A stretch of 7,883 nt of DNA from Candidatus Heimdallarchaeota archaeon (GCA_015520535.1 WAPZ01000707.1:1-7883), one strand, 5' to 3'. Counted from the first letter of the stretch, positions 1-5,609 are shown. Notes: generated by a model from the letters alone, not told the origin. Made by a program: numbers and translations.

Positions 1-39
1 AATAAAAACTGTTGATTCCATATTATTTCCTTTTTTCAT
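1..39 (-). CDS. Possible 5' end of a leftward gene running off the window
   Basis: On the minus strand an ATG at 39 opens 13 codons without a stop to the window edge (begins MKKGNNMESTVF). A TATA-like box (TTTTATAA on the minus strand, 58-65) lies about 23 nt before the ATG, which fits a leaderless or very short-leader archaeal transcript. The fragment is too short to recognise a family or to test coding bias, so this is a position-based guess. If real, it is divergent from the Cys-rich gene at 197 and shares its upstream region. Confidence 0.25.
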   Translation of the reverse strand, partial: MKKGNNMESTVFI

Positions 40-57
40 GGTCAAACAGAGAATTTG

Positions 58-65
58 TTATAAAA
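58..65 (-). promoter_or_regulatory. TATA-like box for the possible leftward gene
   Basis: The minus strand reads TTTTATAA here. Its centre is about 23 nt before the ATG at 39, the spacing expected between an archaeal TATA box and a transcript start at or just before the start codon. In DNA this AT-rich such matches occur by chance, so support comes mainly from the spacing. Confidence 0.25.
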
Positions 66-151
66 TTGCTTATTTTATCATGAGATTATTCGTTAAAAGA
101 AAATTGCAGTTAAATATTTTTTTAATCACCCCCCTAATTAAAAATAAAACG

Positions 152-167
152 TCTCGTTAAGACGAGA
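152..167. promoter_or_regulatory. Palindrome TCTCGT-TAAG-ACGAGA beside the TATA box, candidate operator
   Basis: A perfect 6-bp inverted repeat with a 4-nt spacer sits directly against the TATA-like element at 168-177 and covers where the BRE would be. It is G/C-containing in otherwise A/T-rich DNA. In archaea, regulators binding at BRE/TATA commonly repress by blocking TBP or TFB. The palindrome is seen directly; the operator role is inferred from position. Confidence 0.45.
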
Positions 168-177
168 AATATAAAAG
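168..177 (+). promoter_or_regulatory. TATA box of the Cys-rich gene, leaderless start likely
   Basis: AATATAAAAG is a good archaeal TATA-like element. Counting about 25 nt downstream from its centre places transcription start at or within a few nucleotides of the GTG at 197, so the mRNA is probably leaderless. The GGAG at 193-196 abuts the start codon and is too close to act as a Shine-Dalgarno site. Confidence 0.5.
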
Positions 178-196
178 TAGCAAATGTTGATCCGGA

Positions 197-1471
197 GTGA
201 GTGCTAGCATATTAGATGCGAACAATAAGAAAAGTGAATTTTACTGTAAGTGTTGCGAAAATAATATTGAAAAACTCGCTGATATGAGTTTTTGTGTTCA
301 GTGCGGCGCTGTAACATGCCAACAATGTATGGAAGAATGTGAATGTGGGGATTTCTTGTGTCAAACATGTATTATAGTAAAATGTCGTCATTGTGGGGAT
401 GGATTATGTAAAGAGTGTTATGAGAGGTGCTTTTTCTGCAATGAACTCGTGGGAACTTGCACGGAGTGTATCCAACTCGTTACTTGTGAGGTTTGTGACG
501 TTACTCTTTGCGAACATTCTTTTTCATATTGTAGTGAATGCAAAAAACCACTCTACAGATGTCATGACACATTTTTAACATGTTTTTTGTGCGAACATGC
601 AGTTTGTTCGTCATGTTCTCGAAAGCATGTGGAATGCAAAAATTGTAACAACGTCGTGTGCACCATGTGCCTTGACAAGTGCATCGGCTGTTTAGAAAAG
701 ATTTGCGTTAATTGTTTAAAGACATGCGAATCTGAAGAATGTTATAATAAATCATGTACTAAATGCACAAATGAATGTTTCGACTGTGGTAAAGAGATTT
801 GTATAAGCTGTTTAATCGAATGTCAAGACATAGATTGCGAAATGAAATTTTGTGATGAGTGTATGGGTTCAATCACGGATGTTGGATTGGCATTTTGCGA
901 GAATTGCTTTGAAAAAGCAAGCTGTATCCTCTGTAGTAAAAACGTTTGTACATGTACCTGTCATAAATATAATTATTATTATGATGATGATTGTGAATGG
1001 TGTGTGTTAGATACATGTGAAACCACTATGAGTACGTGTGAAAAGTGCGAAAAAAAACCCGTTTGTTCTGATTGTAGTTATGTTTGTTCAGTTTGTAACA
1101 AAAAAATTTGTGCTAATTGTTCCGAGAGATGTTACAATTGCTTGTGCGAAAATATTTGTTGTATTGACTGTTTAGGTGAATGTGAGCAATGTGGAGGGAA
1201 AGTATGTCTGAAATGCCTATGGGAATGCGACGATTGCAAAAGTGCCGTTTGTTCAAACCCAAATTGTCTCTATGATTGTTCGTGTTGTGGTGGATATTTT
1301 TGCATAGAAAATTGTATGGTTCAATGTGCATGCGAGACACTTCTCTGCTGGAATTGTGCCAACTATTGTGATGAATGTGATGAACTATTTAATATGTTCT
1401 TTTGTTTTAACTGTTGGCAGTCTCAAGGCTGTGAACACAAGGAAATTCACCCGAGATGCCAAAATTGCTAA
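197..1471 (+). CDS. Cys-rich tandem zinc-finger-like repeat protein (424 aa)
   Basis: I do not recognise this as a named family. By my count 97 of 424 residues are cysteine (about 23%). From residue 17 to the end they form about 24 consecutive units of the pattern C-x2-C-x4-C-x2-C-x3. Ten units have exactly 15 residues, such as CFDCGKEICISCLIE and CEQCGGKVCLKCLWE; others have small insertions. C-x2-C-x4-C-x2-C resembles the core of B-box/RING-type cross-brace zinc sites, so a rod of many zinc sites is likely; iron-sulphur binding is a less likely alternative. A few ligand positions look replaced by His (CEH near 105 and 416). There is no signal peptide or membrane segment, and the spacers are acidic (EE, DD, EC), so a cytosolic location is inferred. 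The GTG start is chosen because the TATA box places transcription start there; the next in-frame Met is residue 30. The function is unknown; a protein-interaction scaffold or a metal store are both possible. Confidence 0.85.
   Translation: MSASILDANNKKSEFYCKCCENNIEKLADMSFCVQCGAVTCQQCMEECECGDFLCQTCIIVKCRHCGDGLCKECYERCFFCNELVGTCTECIQLVTCEVCDVTLCEHSFSYCSECKKPLYRCHDTFLTCFLCEHAVCSSCSRKHVECKNCNNVVCTMCLDKCIGCLEKICVNCLKTCESEECYNKSCTKCTNECFDCGKEICISCLIECQDIDCEMKFCDECMGSITDVGLAFCENCFEKASCILCSKNVCTCTCHKYNYYYDDDCEWCVLDTCETTMSTCEKCEKKPVCSDCSYVCSVCNKKICANCSERCYNCLCENICCIDCLGECEQCGGKVCLKCLWECDDCKSAVCSNPNCLYDCSCCGGYFCIENCMVQCACETLLCWNCANYCDECDELFNMFFCFNCWQSQGCEHKEIHPRCQNC
245..1471 (+). repeat. About 24 degenerate 15-residue Cys repeats in the coding sequence
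   Basis: The repeat is C-x2-C-x4-C-x2-C-x3, giving a 45-nt period at DNA level with TGT/TGC triplets in a fixed rhythm. Units diverge strongly outside the cysteines: typical spacers are G/K/E before the third Cys, a hydrophobic residue just before it (the -IC-, -VC-, -LC- positions), and L/M-x-E or similar after the fourth. Irregular units of 17-25 residues occur around residues 183-199, 216-240 and 248-274, the last containing a YNYYYDDD insert. The DNA itself is not a recent tandem duplication, because units differ at most non-Cys codons. Confidence 0.8.
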
Positions 1472-1622
1472 ATTCTTTGATTAAAATCCATGAAAAAAAC
1501 AAGTAAAATAAACCATTGTGATCCTGTTCGACAAAAACCGAGAATGTGGTCTTCTAACAAAATTATTGTTGAGAAAAATATATGAATAGAGTCATGTAAC
1601 GGTGTTAAATTGTGAATAACCC

Positions 1623-1628
1623 TTTTTT
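1623..1628 (+). terminator. T6 tract, possible terminator of the Cys-rich transcript
   Basis: The first run of six T residues downstream of the stop at 1471 is here, about 150 nt away. Archaeal RNA polymerase terminates mainly at such U tracts without needing a hairpin. A single T6 run is only a weak terminator and the distance from the stop is long. Confidence 0.25.
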
Positions 1629-1687
1629 GGAATGAGGACGGACACTTACGTACCCTTTATGACCTCATTTCTGTCACCAAAAAGCAA

Positions 1688-1702
1688 GTCACGAACAGTG
1701 AC
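1688..1702. promoter_or_regulatory. Inverted repeat GTCAC-N5-GTGAC next to a TATA box
   Basis: Perfect 5-bp arms with a 5-nt spacer end one base before the TATA-like stretch at 1704. A further GTCAC copy lies 15 bases upstream at 1673-1677, giving a direct repeat with 15-nt spacing. The position against the TATA box parallels the palindrome at 152-167. Short arms make a chance origin possible. Confidence 0.3.
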
Positions 1703-1703
1703 C

Positions 1704-1713
1704 TTTTTAAATA
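1704..1713 (+). promoter_or_regulatory. TATA-like box for the gene at 1768
   Basis: TTTTTAAATA is centred about 60 nt before the ATG at 1768. Transcription is predicted to begin near 1733-1738, giving a leader of about 30 nt that contains purine-rich AAGAAAGGATGG. A 12-codon frame beginning with ATG at 1727 would start upstream of that site, so it is not expected to be translated. Confidence 0.4.
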
Positions 1714-1767
1714 GGAGCAACTCAATATGTACACACCTGAAAGAAAGGATGGACGGATGAACTAGCG

Positions 1768-2112
1768 ATGCAGGAACCCGTTCAATTACAAAAAAAATTA
1801 AAAAAAATGAACCTTAAGAATAAAAGTGATTTTTACCTTCGTTCGATTCGAGCCATTTTACGCTTACATCGGGAAAAAGAATTTCTAGAAGGCTTAGTTC
1901 TTTTTTGGTTCTACCATCGACAATATCCTAATGCCAGTCCACTCGTTTTTTTTGGTCATGATTTGCGATGGGGTTTTTGGAAAGCGCGTTGGATGCTTAC
2001 ACGTATGATAAATCCTGGCGTCTATGATATCGACACTAAAAGCCTTACTTTTGACACCCTACCACGTCCATGGAAAAAATATATCAACCGCTTTATCGCT
2101 CTTTTACAATAA
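1768..2112 (+). CDS. Small basic hypothetical protein (114 aa)
   Basis: I do not recognise this family. The protein is strongly basic: about 21 Lys+Arg against about 10 Asp+Glu. The N-terminal 15 residues are a Lys-rich, probably helical stretch (QKKLKKMNLKNK). The middle is rich in aromatics and Arg, with HREKEFLEG, FWFYHRQYP and GHDLRWGFWKARW, and the C-terminus ends PRPWKKYINRFIALLQ. The aromatic/Arg core and balanced composition argue for a folded protein rather than a chance frame. There is no cysteine, signal peptide or clear membrane helix. Nucleic-acid binding is possible from charge alone. ATG at 1768 fits the promoter at 1704; ATG at 1807 (Met14) is an alternative. A6 at 2073-2078 opens onto a hydrophobic -1 frame (see 2070-2258). 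Confidence 0.65.
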   Translation: MQEPVQLQKKLKKMNLKNKSDFYLRSIRAILRLHREKEFLEGLVLFWFYHRQYPNASPLVFFGHDLRWGFWKARWMLTRMINPGVYDIDTKSLTFDTLPRPWKKYINRFIALLQ

Positions 2113-2258
2113 TTTTATTTTTATTTTCTGGAACATTATTAATTCTTACTATTTACAGCATTATCTTATTGACCGGTAACTCCTTCTTCATGACAATCCG
2201 CCAGAACAAAAAAGAAGGGAAAAATGATAGGAGAGGCATTATTTTCTCTTCTTTTTAG
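2070..2258 (+). CDS. Possible small membrane protein or -1 frame extension (62 aa)
   Basis: This frame overlaps the last 43 nt of the 114-aa gene, in its -1 frame, and the last 20 nt of the convergent gene. It encodes one hydrophobic segment (about residues 12-36, with SFTIILFLFSGTLLILTIYS) followed by a basic tail (RQNKKEGKNDRR), a membrane-protein-like order. No ribosome site precedes the ATG. It could be a separate small gene, an extension reached by slippage at A6 (2073-2078), the remnant of a longer gene broken by an indel, or chance in AT-rich DNA. Its stop lies inside the inverted repeat at 2209-2256, which argues against it being an important gene end. Confidence 0.2.
   Translation: MEKIYQPLYRSFTIILFLFSGTLLILTIYSIILLTGNSFFMTIRQNKKEGKNDRRGIIFSSF
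2209..2256. terminator. Bidirectional terminator hairpin between convergent genes
   Basis: Arm 2209-2223 (AAAAAGAAGGGAAAA) pairs with 2242-2256 over 15 bp with one G-U pair and an 18-nt loop; three more pairs (ATG with CAT) can form inside the loop. Read rightwards the hairpin ends in U5; read leftwards it ends in a U run too. The right arm is made of the codons for the KKKRK tail of the 1017-aa protein. Archaeal termination depends chiefly on the U tracts, so the hairpin may be secondary. Pairing is seen directly; function is inferred from the convergent context. Confidence 0.55.
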
Positions 2259-5200
2259 ATATTAAACGAATGGAGAGTATCGATAAAAAGCCAAGGAATA
2301 TCAAGAACGCTGTGAAGCCGGGTGTGGGGACTTCGGGAGTGGTTGTGCTTTGTGCTGGGGGATTACTTCCAGACGTTTGTTCTTGTGAACTGGTAGCATT
2401 TTCTGTTGTGTTGGGTGTAGTAGTGGCGCCAGAAGAAGGTAATGTGGTTGTCGGGGACGTTGAAGAACTAGACGGCGGCGATGCTTCTACTATTACAGTG
2501 ATAGTTGTAGAATTGAAATTGCCATTTTTATCAAACGCCGTAAAATTAAAGACATACGTTCCCGCATCAAGTGATGATAAGGAATATTCTACTGTAGCGG
2601 GTGATGAATCCCATGTTTGATTTACTAGCAGTGTTTCATTCTGATAAAGAGTGTAATACGCGGGATTTAGATCTGAAATTTGCCACTGAAGTTTTTGTGT
2701 GGTGTCACCTTGTGTAATTGTTAGTGAACCTGAAGATCCCGTTAATTCTGGCGCTATAGTATCTTTTAATATGGTGATTAGTACTTCAAACGCTGCGGAA
2801 TTGCCATCGTCATCATAAAAAACTAATGTGATATTGTAACTACCTACGGTGGTATTCGTGAATATATAGGTTATTTCGTCATTTGAGTTCCATGTGGCAT
2901 TTATAATTTTACTATTATTGAGATAGAGGAGATAATAGGAAGGATTGTTGTCAGCAACCGTCCAAGACAATGATATTGATGTAGTTTCTCCTTCTACGAA
3001 TTTAATCATTGAATCGGGGGTACTTAGAAAAGTTGGAGTTGAAAAGACTAAGAAATTGGCTGGTAAAGTGGAGTCTTTCTCTGTAGAACCAGAATAAGAA
3101 TAACTCCAGACGTTTGTAGACGGGTACTTTCCGAAGAAACTTAGGCTGACCTTGAATATGACAGAATTCCCTAAAATTATGGTATTAATAGGAAAATAAT
3201 CACTAGTATCATAATTATAGATGAATGAGTGATTGGCAAAAGTGGGAAATTGTGTGATTACAAAGTCAGAAAAAGAATCACTATCGGTTGTTGAATCAAA
3301 ATAAATTTTGTAATAGTGAATGCCATCGCCAAATTGCGGTTTTTCCCGAAGTCCAAGGTTTATGAATACATATTCCTCAGTAAGGTGTGTTGAAATATTT
3401 AGAATGTCATATTCACCGGAAACACCAAAATTTTCTACAGCAGTGACGAGTGTAGTCCAATACGTGGTATTTTCTGTAATAGAAGGAAGTACAAATGTAG
3501 TTTGAACCGCAACATTATTTAAGGCAAAGTATACAAGGGCATAATACGTGCCAGCAGGTAACGACTCTAAGGGAATTAAAGCGCTTGCCGTCCAATTCTG
3601 AACATTTGGGGAATTATCATAAATTAAAGCTTGTGTCAGTTCCGTAAAGTGCCCTTCACTATCAATAATGCTTACACCAGAGATATTTGCTGCGGTGACT
3701 AGAGTTGTTCCATTTTTAAGAGCAATTTGACTGATATTAAGATAGCCATTCGAAACTGGGAAGGCTGAGGGCCCATAAACTGTTAATTCGGTGTTTTCAA
3801 GAAGTTCAACAGAAAAAGCCATTGATTTAGTTGGAGATATGCCATAGTCACCATTAGAACCTTCGTCTCGGGTAATAAGAAATAATGTTTTGCCATATGC
3901 GGGTATTTGAATACTTCCGTTATTTTGAGCATCTAACGTTAAAAATTGGATGGTTGGGGTGTCTACATCAAACGTAGCTAAAGTTACATTGAAGGAAGTG
4001 GTACTATCGCCGTCGATAGTGATATTCCACGTTCCACCGTTGCTGGCATTTAGAAGAAAGGCTGCAAAGCCATAATCTTCAATAGCTACTGTAGAAGAAA
4101 CATTACCAGAAATGATGCCGCGATAACTGGTGTTTAAATCCAGAGAAGTGTAACCAAAGCGACCGTCAGCTATGCTGGGATTATCAAGATAGACCGCTAA
4201 TGCCCAATCATTAAAGACGTCTTGAAAACTCACGCCAGAAGGCAATACATTTTGAACGCCTTGCACGCCATTTGCCGGTTCACTCACTAAGGAACTTATA
4301 ATTTGCGAACCGCCGTAACGTTCGGATAAATAAAGCATAAAGAGAAACGATTTGGCATAATCAATTCGTACATCATGCGAATCGCTATTATAATCCCAAT
4401 ATGTCAAGGACGTGCCCGGTGTGTCTTCAAAATAGGGAATTTTCCATGTTAAGTTGTTTTTAGCTTCCAGTTGGCCACTTATAAAGACAGCAAAGTCGGC
4501 TGCGCCTTCGTCTATCCATGCGGTTTCATCAGAATCTTTATTATTATGGATTACATGCTGGTATTCATGAACTAAGGTGTCATCATACGTGCCTTCAATA
4601 CCCGCATCATTATCTAAGTAAAACATTGTCATTCCATTCAGATTTTGTCCGGTTGACCAAAAATAACCCGCTGCCCAACCATCTAGTTCTGTTAAAAGAA
4701 TACTCACGTTGATAATGCCATCGCCGTCAACATCGTATGGTTCACCAAAGAAATTTGTTATAACTGGATAATATTCTGTGAATTTTTGTGCTAGGTAGTC
4801 AGCGTCTTCTTGAGTTACTTTTGTTTGCCAGTCATTGTCATCTACCCAAATAAGAGCCCGTTCAGAGGCTGCACGGAGCGTTGCATTCACATAATAATTG
4901 CTCTTATCTGTGAAATTGCTGGCGACAAAGGTCTTGGTGTCGTTGATATGCCATATTTGGGCGGGTTTAATGTTTGAGTTCTTATTTTTCTGCTGAATGG
5001 GGGCATTTTTTTCTAAGGCCCTTAAAAAATGTGTGCCATCCACATTTCTTACTGTTTGAGAACTTTTACTTGCTTTATTAAGATTATGTGCCGTTGTTGT
5101 GCTTTGTTCCTTACTTTTGGTTGTAGATTGATCGTTGGTGGGAATAAGTGGTTGATTTTCCGTGGAAGCTTTTTCCGGTACCACATTGAAGTTGTTCCAC

Positions 5201-5292
5201 CAAATTTTGGGAACTATTATAGAATTTAAACTAAAAACAAGCATGGCACCTACAAAAAAGAGTCCAATTATTTTCATCTTATTTTTGCGCAT
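2239..5292 (-). CDS. Secreted gluzincin-type zinc metallopeptidase, M30-like, surface anchored (1017 aa)
   Basis: It probably cleaves proteins outside the cell. A hydrophobic segment at residues 8-27 after MRKNKMK is a signal peptide or anchor. Residues 40-115 are a Ser/Thr/Lys/Asn-rich propeptide-like linker. The catalytic region spans about 120-375, with HEYQH at 242-246 (two zinc His, Glu243 base) and WIDEG at 259-263, where Glu262 is the likely third ligand. This arrangement fits gluzincins, and family M30 (hyicolysin) is the closest match I can name. DVDGDG at 187-192 looks like a calcium loop. Beta-rich segments follow (about 390-600 and 605-750), then two Ig-like repeats (751-840, 841-936), a Ser/Thr stalk (938-989), PGF at 991-993, a hydrophobic helix and KKKRK. 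There is no cysteine and there are more than 20 N-x-S/T sequons. The ATG at 5292 has GAGGT six bases upstream. The family call is less certain than the protease call. Confidence 0.85.
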   Translation of the reverse strand: MRKNKMKIIGLFFVGAMLVFSLNSIIVPKIWWNNFNVVPEKASTENQPLIPTNDQSTTKSKEQSTTTAHNLNKASKSSQTVRNVDGTHFLRALEKNAPIQQKNKNSNIKPAQIWHINDTKTFVASNFTDKSNYYVNATLRAASERALIWVDDNDWQTKVTQEDADYLAQKFTEYYPVITNFFGEPYDVDGDGIINVSILLTELDGWAAGYFWSTGQNLNGMTMFYLDNDAGIEGTYDDTLVHEYQHVIHNNKDSDETAWIDEGAADFAVFISGQLEAKNNLTWKIPYFEDTPGTSLTYWDYNSDSHDVRIDYAKSFLFMLYLSERYGGSQIISSLVSEPANGVQGVQNVLPSGVSFQDVFNDWALAVYLDNPSIADGRFGYTSLDLNTSYRGIISGNVSSTVAIEDYGFAAFLLNASNGGTWNITIDGDSTTSFNVTLATFDVDTPTIQFLTLDAQNNGSIQIPAYGKTLFLITRDEGSNGDYGISPTKSMAFSVELLENTELTVYGPSAFPVSNGYLNISQIALKNGTTLVTAANISGVSIIDSEGHFTELTQALIYDNSPNVQNWTASALIPLESLPAGTYYALVYFALNNVAVQTTFVLPSITENTTYWTTLVTAVENFGVSGEYDILNISTHLTEEYVFINLGLREKPQFGDGIHYYKIYFDSTTDSDSFSDFVITQFPTFANHSFIYNYDTSDYFPINTIILGNSVIFKVSLSFFGKYPSTNVWSYSYSGSTEKDSTLPANFLVFSTPTFLSTPDSMIKFVEGETTSISLSWTVADNNPSYYLLYLNNSKIINATWNSNDEITYIFTNTTVGSYNITLVFYDDDGNSAAFEVLITILKDTIAPELTGSSGSLTITQGDTTQKLQWQISDLNPAYYTLYQNETLLVNQTWDSSPATVEYSLSSLDAGTYVFNFTAFDKNGNFNSTTITVIVEASPPSSSSTSPTTTLPSSGATTTPNTTENATSSQEQTSGSNPPAQSTTTPEVPTPGFTAFLIFLGFLSILSIRLISKKKRK
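2242..2325 (-). other. PGF-plus-helix-plus-basic C-terminal sorting or anchor signal
   Basis: Residues 990-1017 read TPGFTAFLIFLGF, then a hydrophobic run and SKKKRK. This is the layout of PGF-CTERM signals processed by archaeosortases: a PGF motif after a Ser/Thr-rich stalk, one helix and a basic end. If processed, the protease would be cut near PGF and attached to lipid. If not, the helix is a plain membrane anchor with a cytosolic KKKRK. Confidence 0.5.
2485..3042 (-). repeat. Two tandem Ig-like repeats of about 95 residues in the metallopeptidase
   Basis: Residues 751-840 and 841-936 align along their length: SLSWTVADNNPSYYLLYLN against KLQWQISDLNPAYYTLYQN, then N-x-T-W with S, then VGSYNITLVFYDDDGN against AGTYVFNFTAFDKNGN. 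Conserved are W, D-x-NP-x-YY-x-LY, T-W, G-x-Y and D-x-x-GN. Domains with this W...D-NP-Y-LY...GTY...D-GN layout are, from memory, frequent in Asgard secreted proteins. They likely act as spacers or ligand-binding modules between the protease and the cell surface. Confidence 0.7.
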
Positions 5293-5298
5293 ACTTTA

Positions 5299-5303
5299 AC
5301 CTC
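5299..5303 (-). promoter_or_regulatory. Shine-Dalgarno GAGGT fixing the metallopeptidase start
   Basis: The minus strand reads GAGGT six bases before the ATG at 5292, a good match to the archaeal 16S tail. It favours this ATG over the in-frame ATG at Met6, which would leave a spacing of 21 bases. Confidence 0.55.
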
Positions 5304-5338
5304 GATGTATGTTCTAAGCAGTTCAATATTCACCACCA

Positions 5339-5349
5339 TTTATTTTTTT
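5339..5349 (-). promoter_or_regulatory. TATA-like box of the metallopeptidase gene
   Basis: The minus strand reads AAAAAAATAAA, centred about 50 nt before the ATG at 5292. Transcription would begin near 5315-5320, giving a leader of about 25 nt that includes the GAGGT ribosome site. The A-rich box is of ordinary quality for AT-rich DNA. Confidence 0.35.
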
Positions 5350-5421
5350 CTAATTAGATCCGATTTTAAAGATCCCGTAAAAACCCAGAGGCATTTCCTT
5401 ATAGAGAGAAAAAAGTGAATG

Positions 5422-5435
5422 ATCTTTTGAAAGAT
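5422..5435. promoter_or_regulatory. Palindrome ATCTTT-TG-AAAGAT, copy 1 of a repeated core
   Basis: A 14-nt palindrome with 6-bp arms lies about 130 bases upstream of the metallopeptidase ATG. Its core TCTTTTGAAAGA is repeated exactly at 5527-5538. The distance is far from the TATA box, so it could be an activator or distal site rather than a simple blocker. Confidence 0.35.
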
Positions 5436-5446
5436 AAAAAATTACA

Positions 5447-5463
5447 ATTCTCCGTCAGAGAAT
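5447..5463. promoter_or_regulatory. Inverted repeat ATTCTC-CGTCA-GAGAAT
   Basis: Perfect 6-bp arms around a 5-nt loop lie 11 bases beyond the first TCTTTTGAAAGA palindrome. It could be an operator or a small RNA hairpin. No function can be assigned from sequence. Confidence 0.25.
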
Positions 5464-5525
5464 GATTTGCGGTGATTAACTCCTTATTCATTGATTCGTC
5501 GAATTCTTTTGTTGGTTCATGGCTC

Positions 5526-5539
5526 TTCTTTTGAAAGAA
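5526..5539. promoter_or_regulatory. Palindrome TTCTTT-TG-AAAGAA, copy 2 of a repeated core
   Basis: This 14-nt palindrome shares the 12-nt core TCTTTTGAAAGA with 5423-5434, the two copies being 104 bases apart. On the plus strand it is followed at once by T5 (5540-5544), which also gives it the look of a terminator for rightward transcription, although no rightward gene is visible before it. Confidence 0.35.
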
Positions 5540-5609
5540 TTTTTATTAAGAAATTGAGGACTGAAAAATGATGATCTTCGTGGATTGATTTGAACAGCTT
5601 GGATATGTT

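Larger units (their letters stand above)
1472..1767. other. Intergenic region between the Cys-rich gene and the small basic gene
   Basis: These 296 bases hold no convincing gene. A 31-codon frame (ATG at 1490, stop at 1583-1585, beginning MKKTSKINHCD) starts 18 nt after the Cys-rich gene but has no ribosome site and no recognisable features. A T6 run at 1623-1628 could terminate the upstream transcript in archaeal fashion. A 7-bp inverted repeat AATGAGG/CCTCATT (1631-1637 and 1663-1669, 25-nt loop) follows it. Three GTCAC/GTGAC elements lie at 1673-1677, 1688-1692 and 1698-1702, just before a TATA-like box at 1704-1713. The right half therefore looks like a regulated promoter. Confidence 0.5.

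Noticed and set aside
1113..1340. Minus-strand frame inside the Cys-rich gene
   Set aside because: It is the complement of regularly spaced Cys codons, and its His/Asn-rich product reflects that; no promoter or ribosome site was seen.
197..1471. 4Fe-4S ferredoxin-like polyferredoxin
   Set aside because: Ferredoxin clusters need C-x2-C-x2-C-x3-C-P; the spacing here is C-x2-C-x4-C-x2-C and the prolines after the fourth Cys are missing.
245..1471. CRISPR-like array from the 45-nt rhythm
   Set aside because: The periodicity comes from Cys codons in an open coding frame and the DNA units are not identical repeats.
1490..1585. 31-codon frame just after the Cys-rich gene
   Set aside because: No ribosome site or promoter, and short enough to arise by chance; noted in the intergenic entry only.
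1727..1765. 12-codon upstream frame ending 2 bases before the ATG at 1768
   Set aside because: Its ATG lies only 14 bases after the TATA box, upstream of the expected transcription start, so it should not be in the mRNA.
2270..2620. Plus-strand frame of 116 codons rich in Val and Gly
   Set aside because: It is the antisense shadow of the Thr/Ser/Pro-rich stalk codons of the metallopeptidase. The frame at 5863-6066 is the same effect opposite the other stalk.
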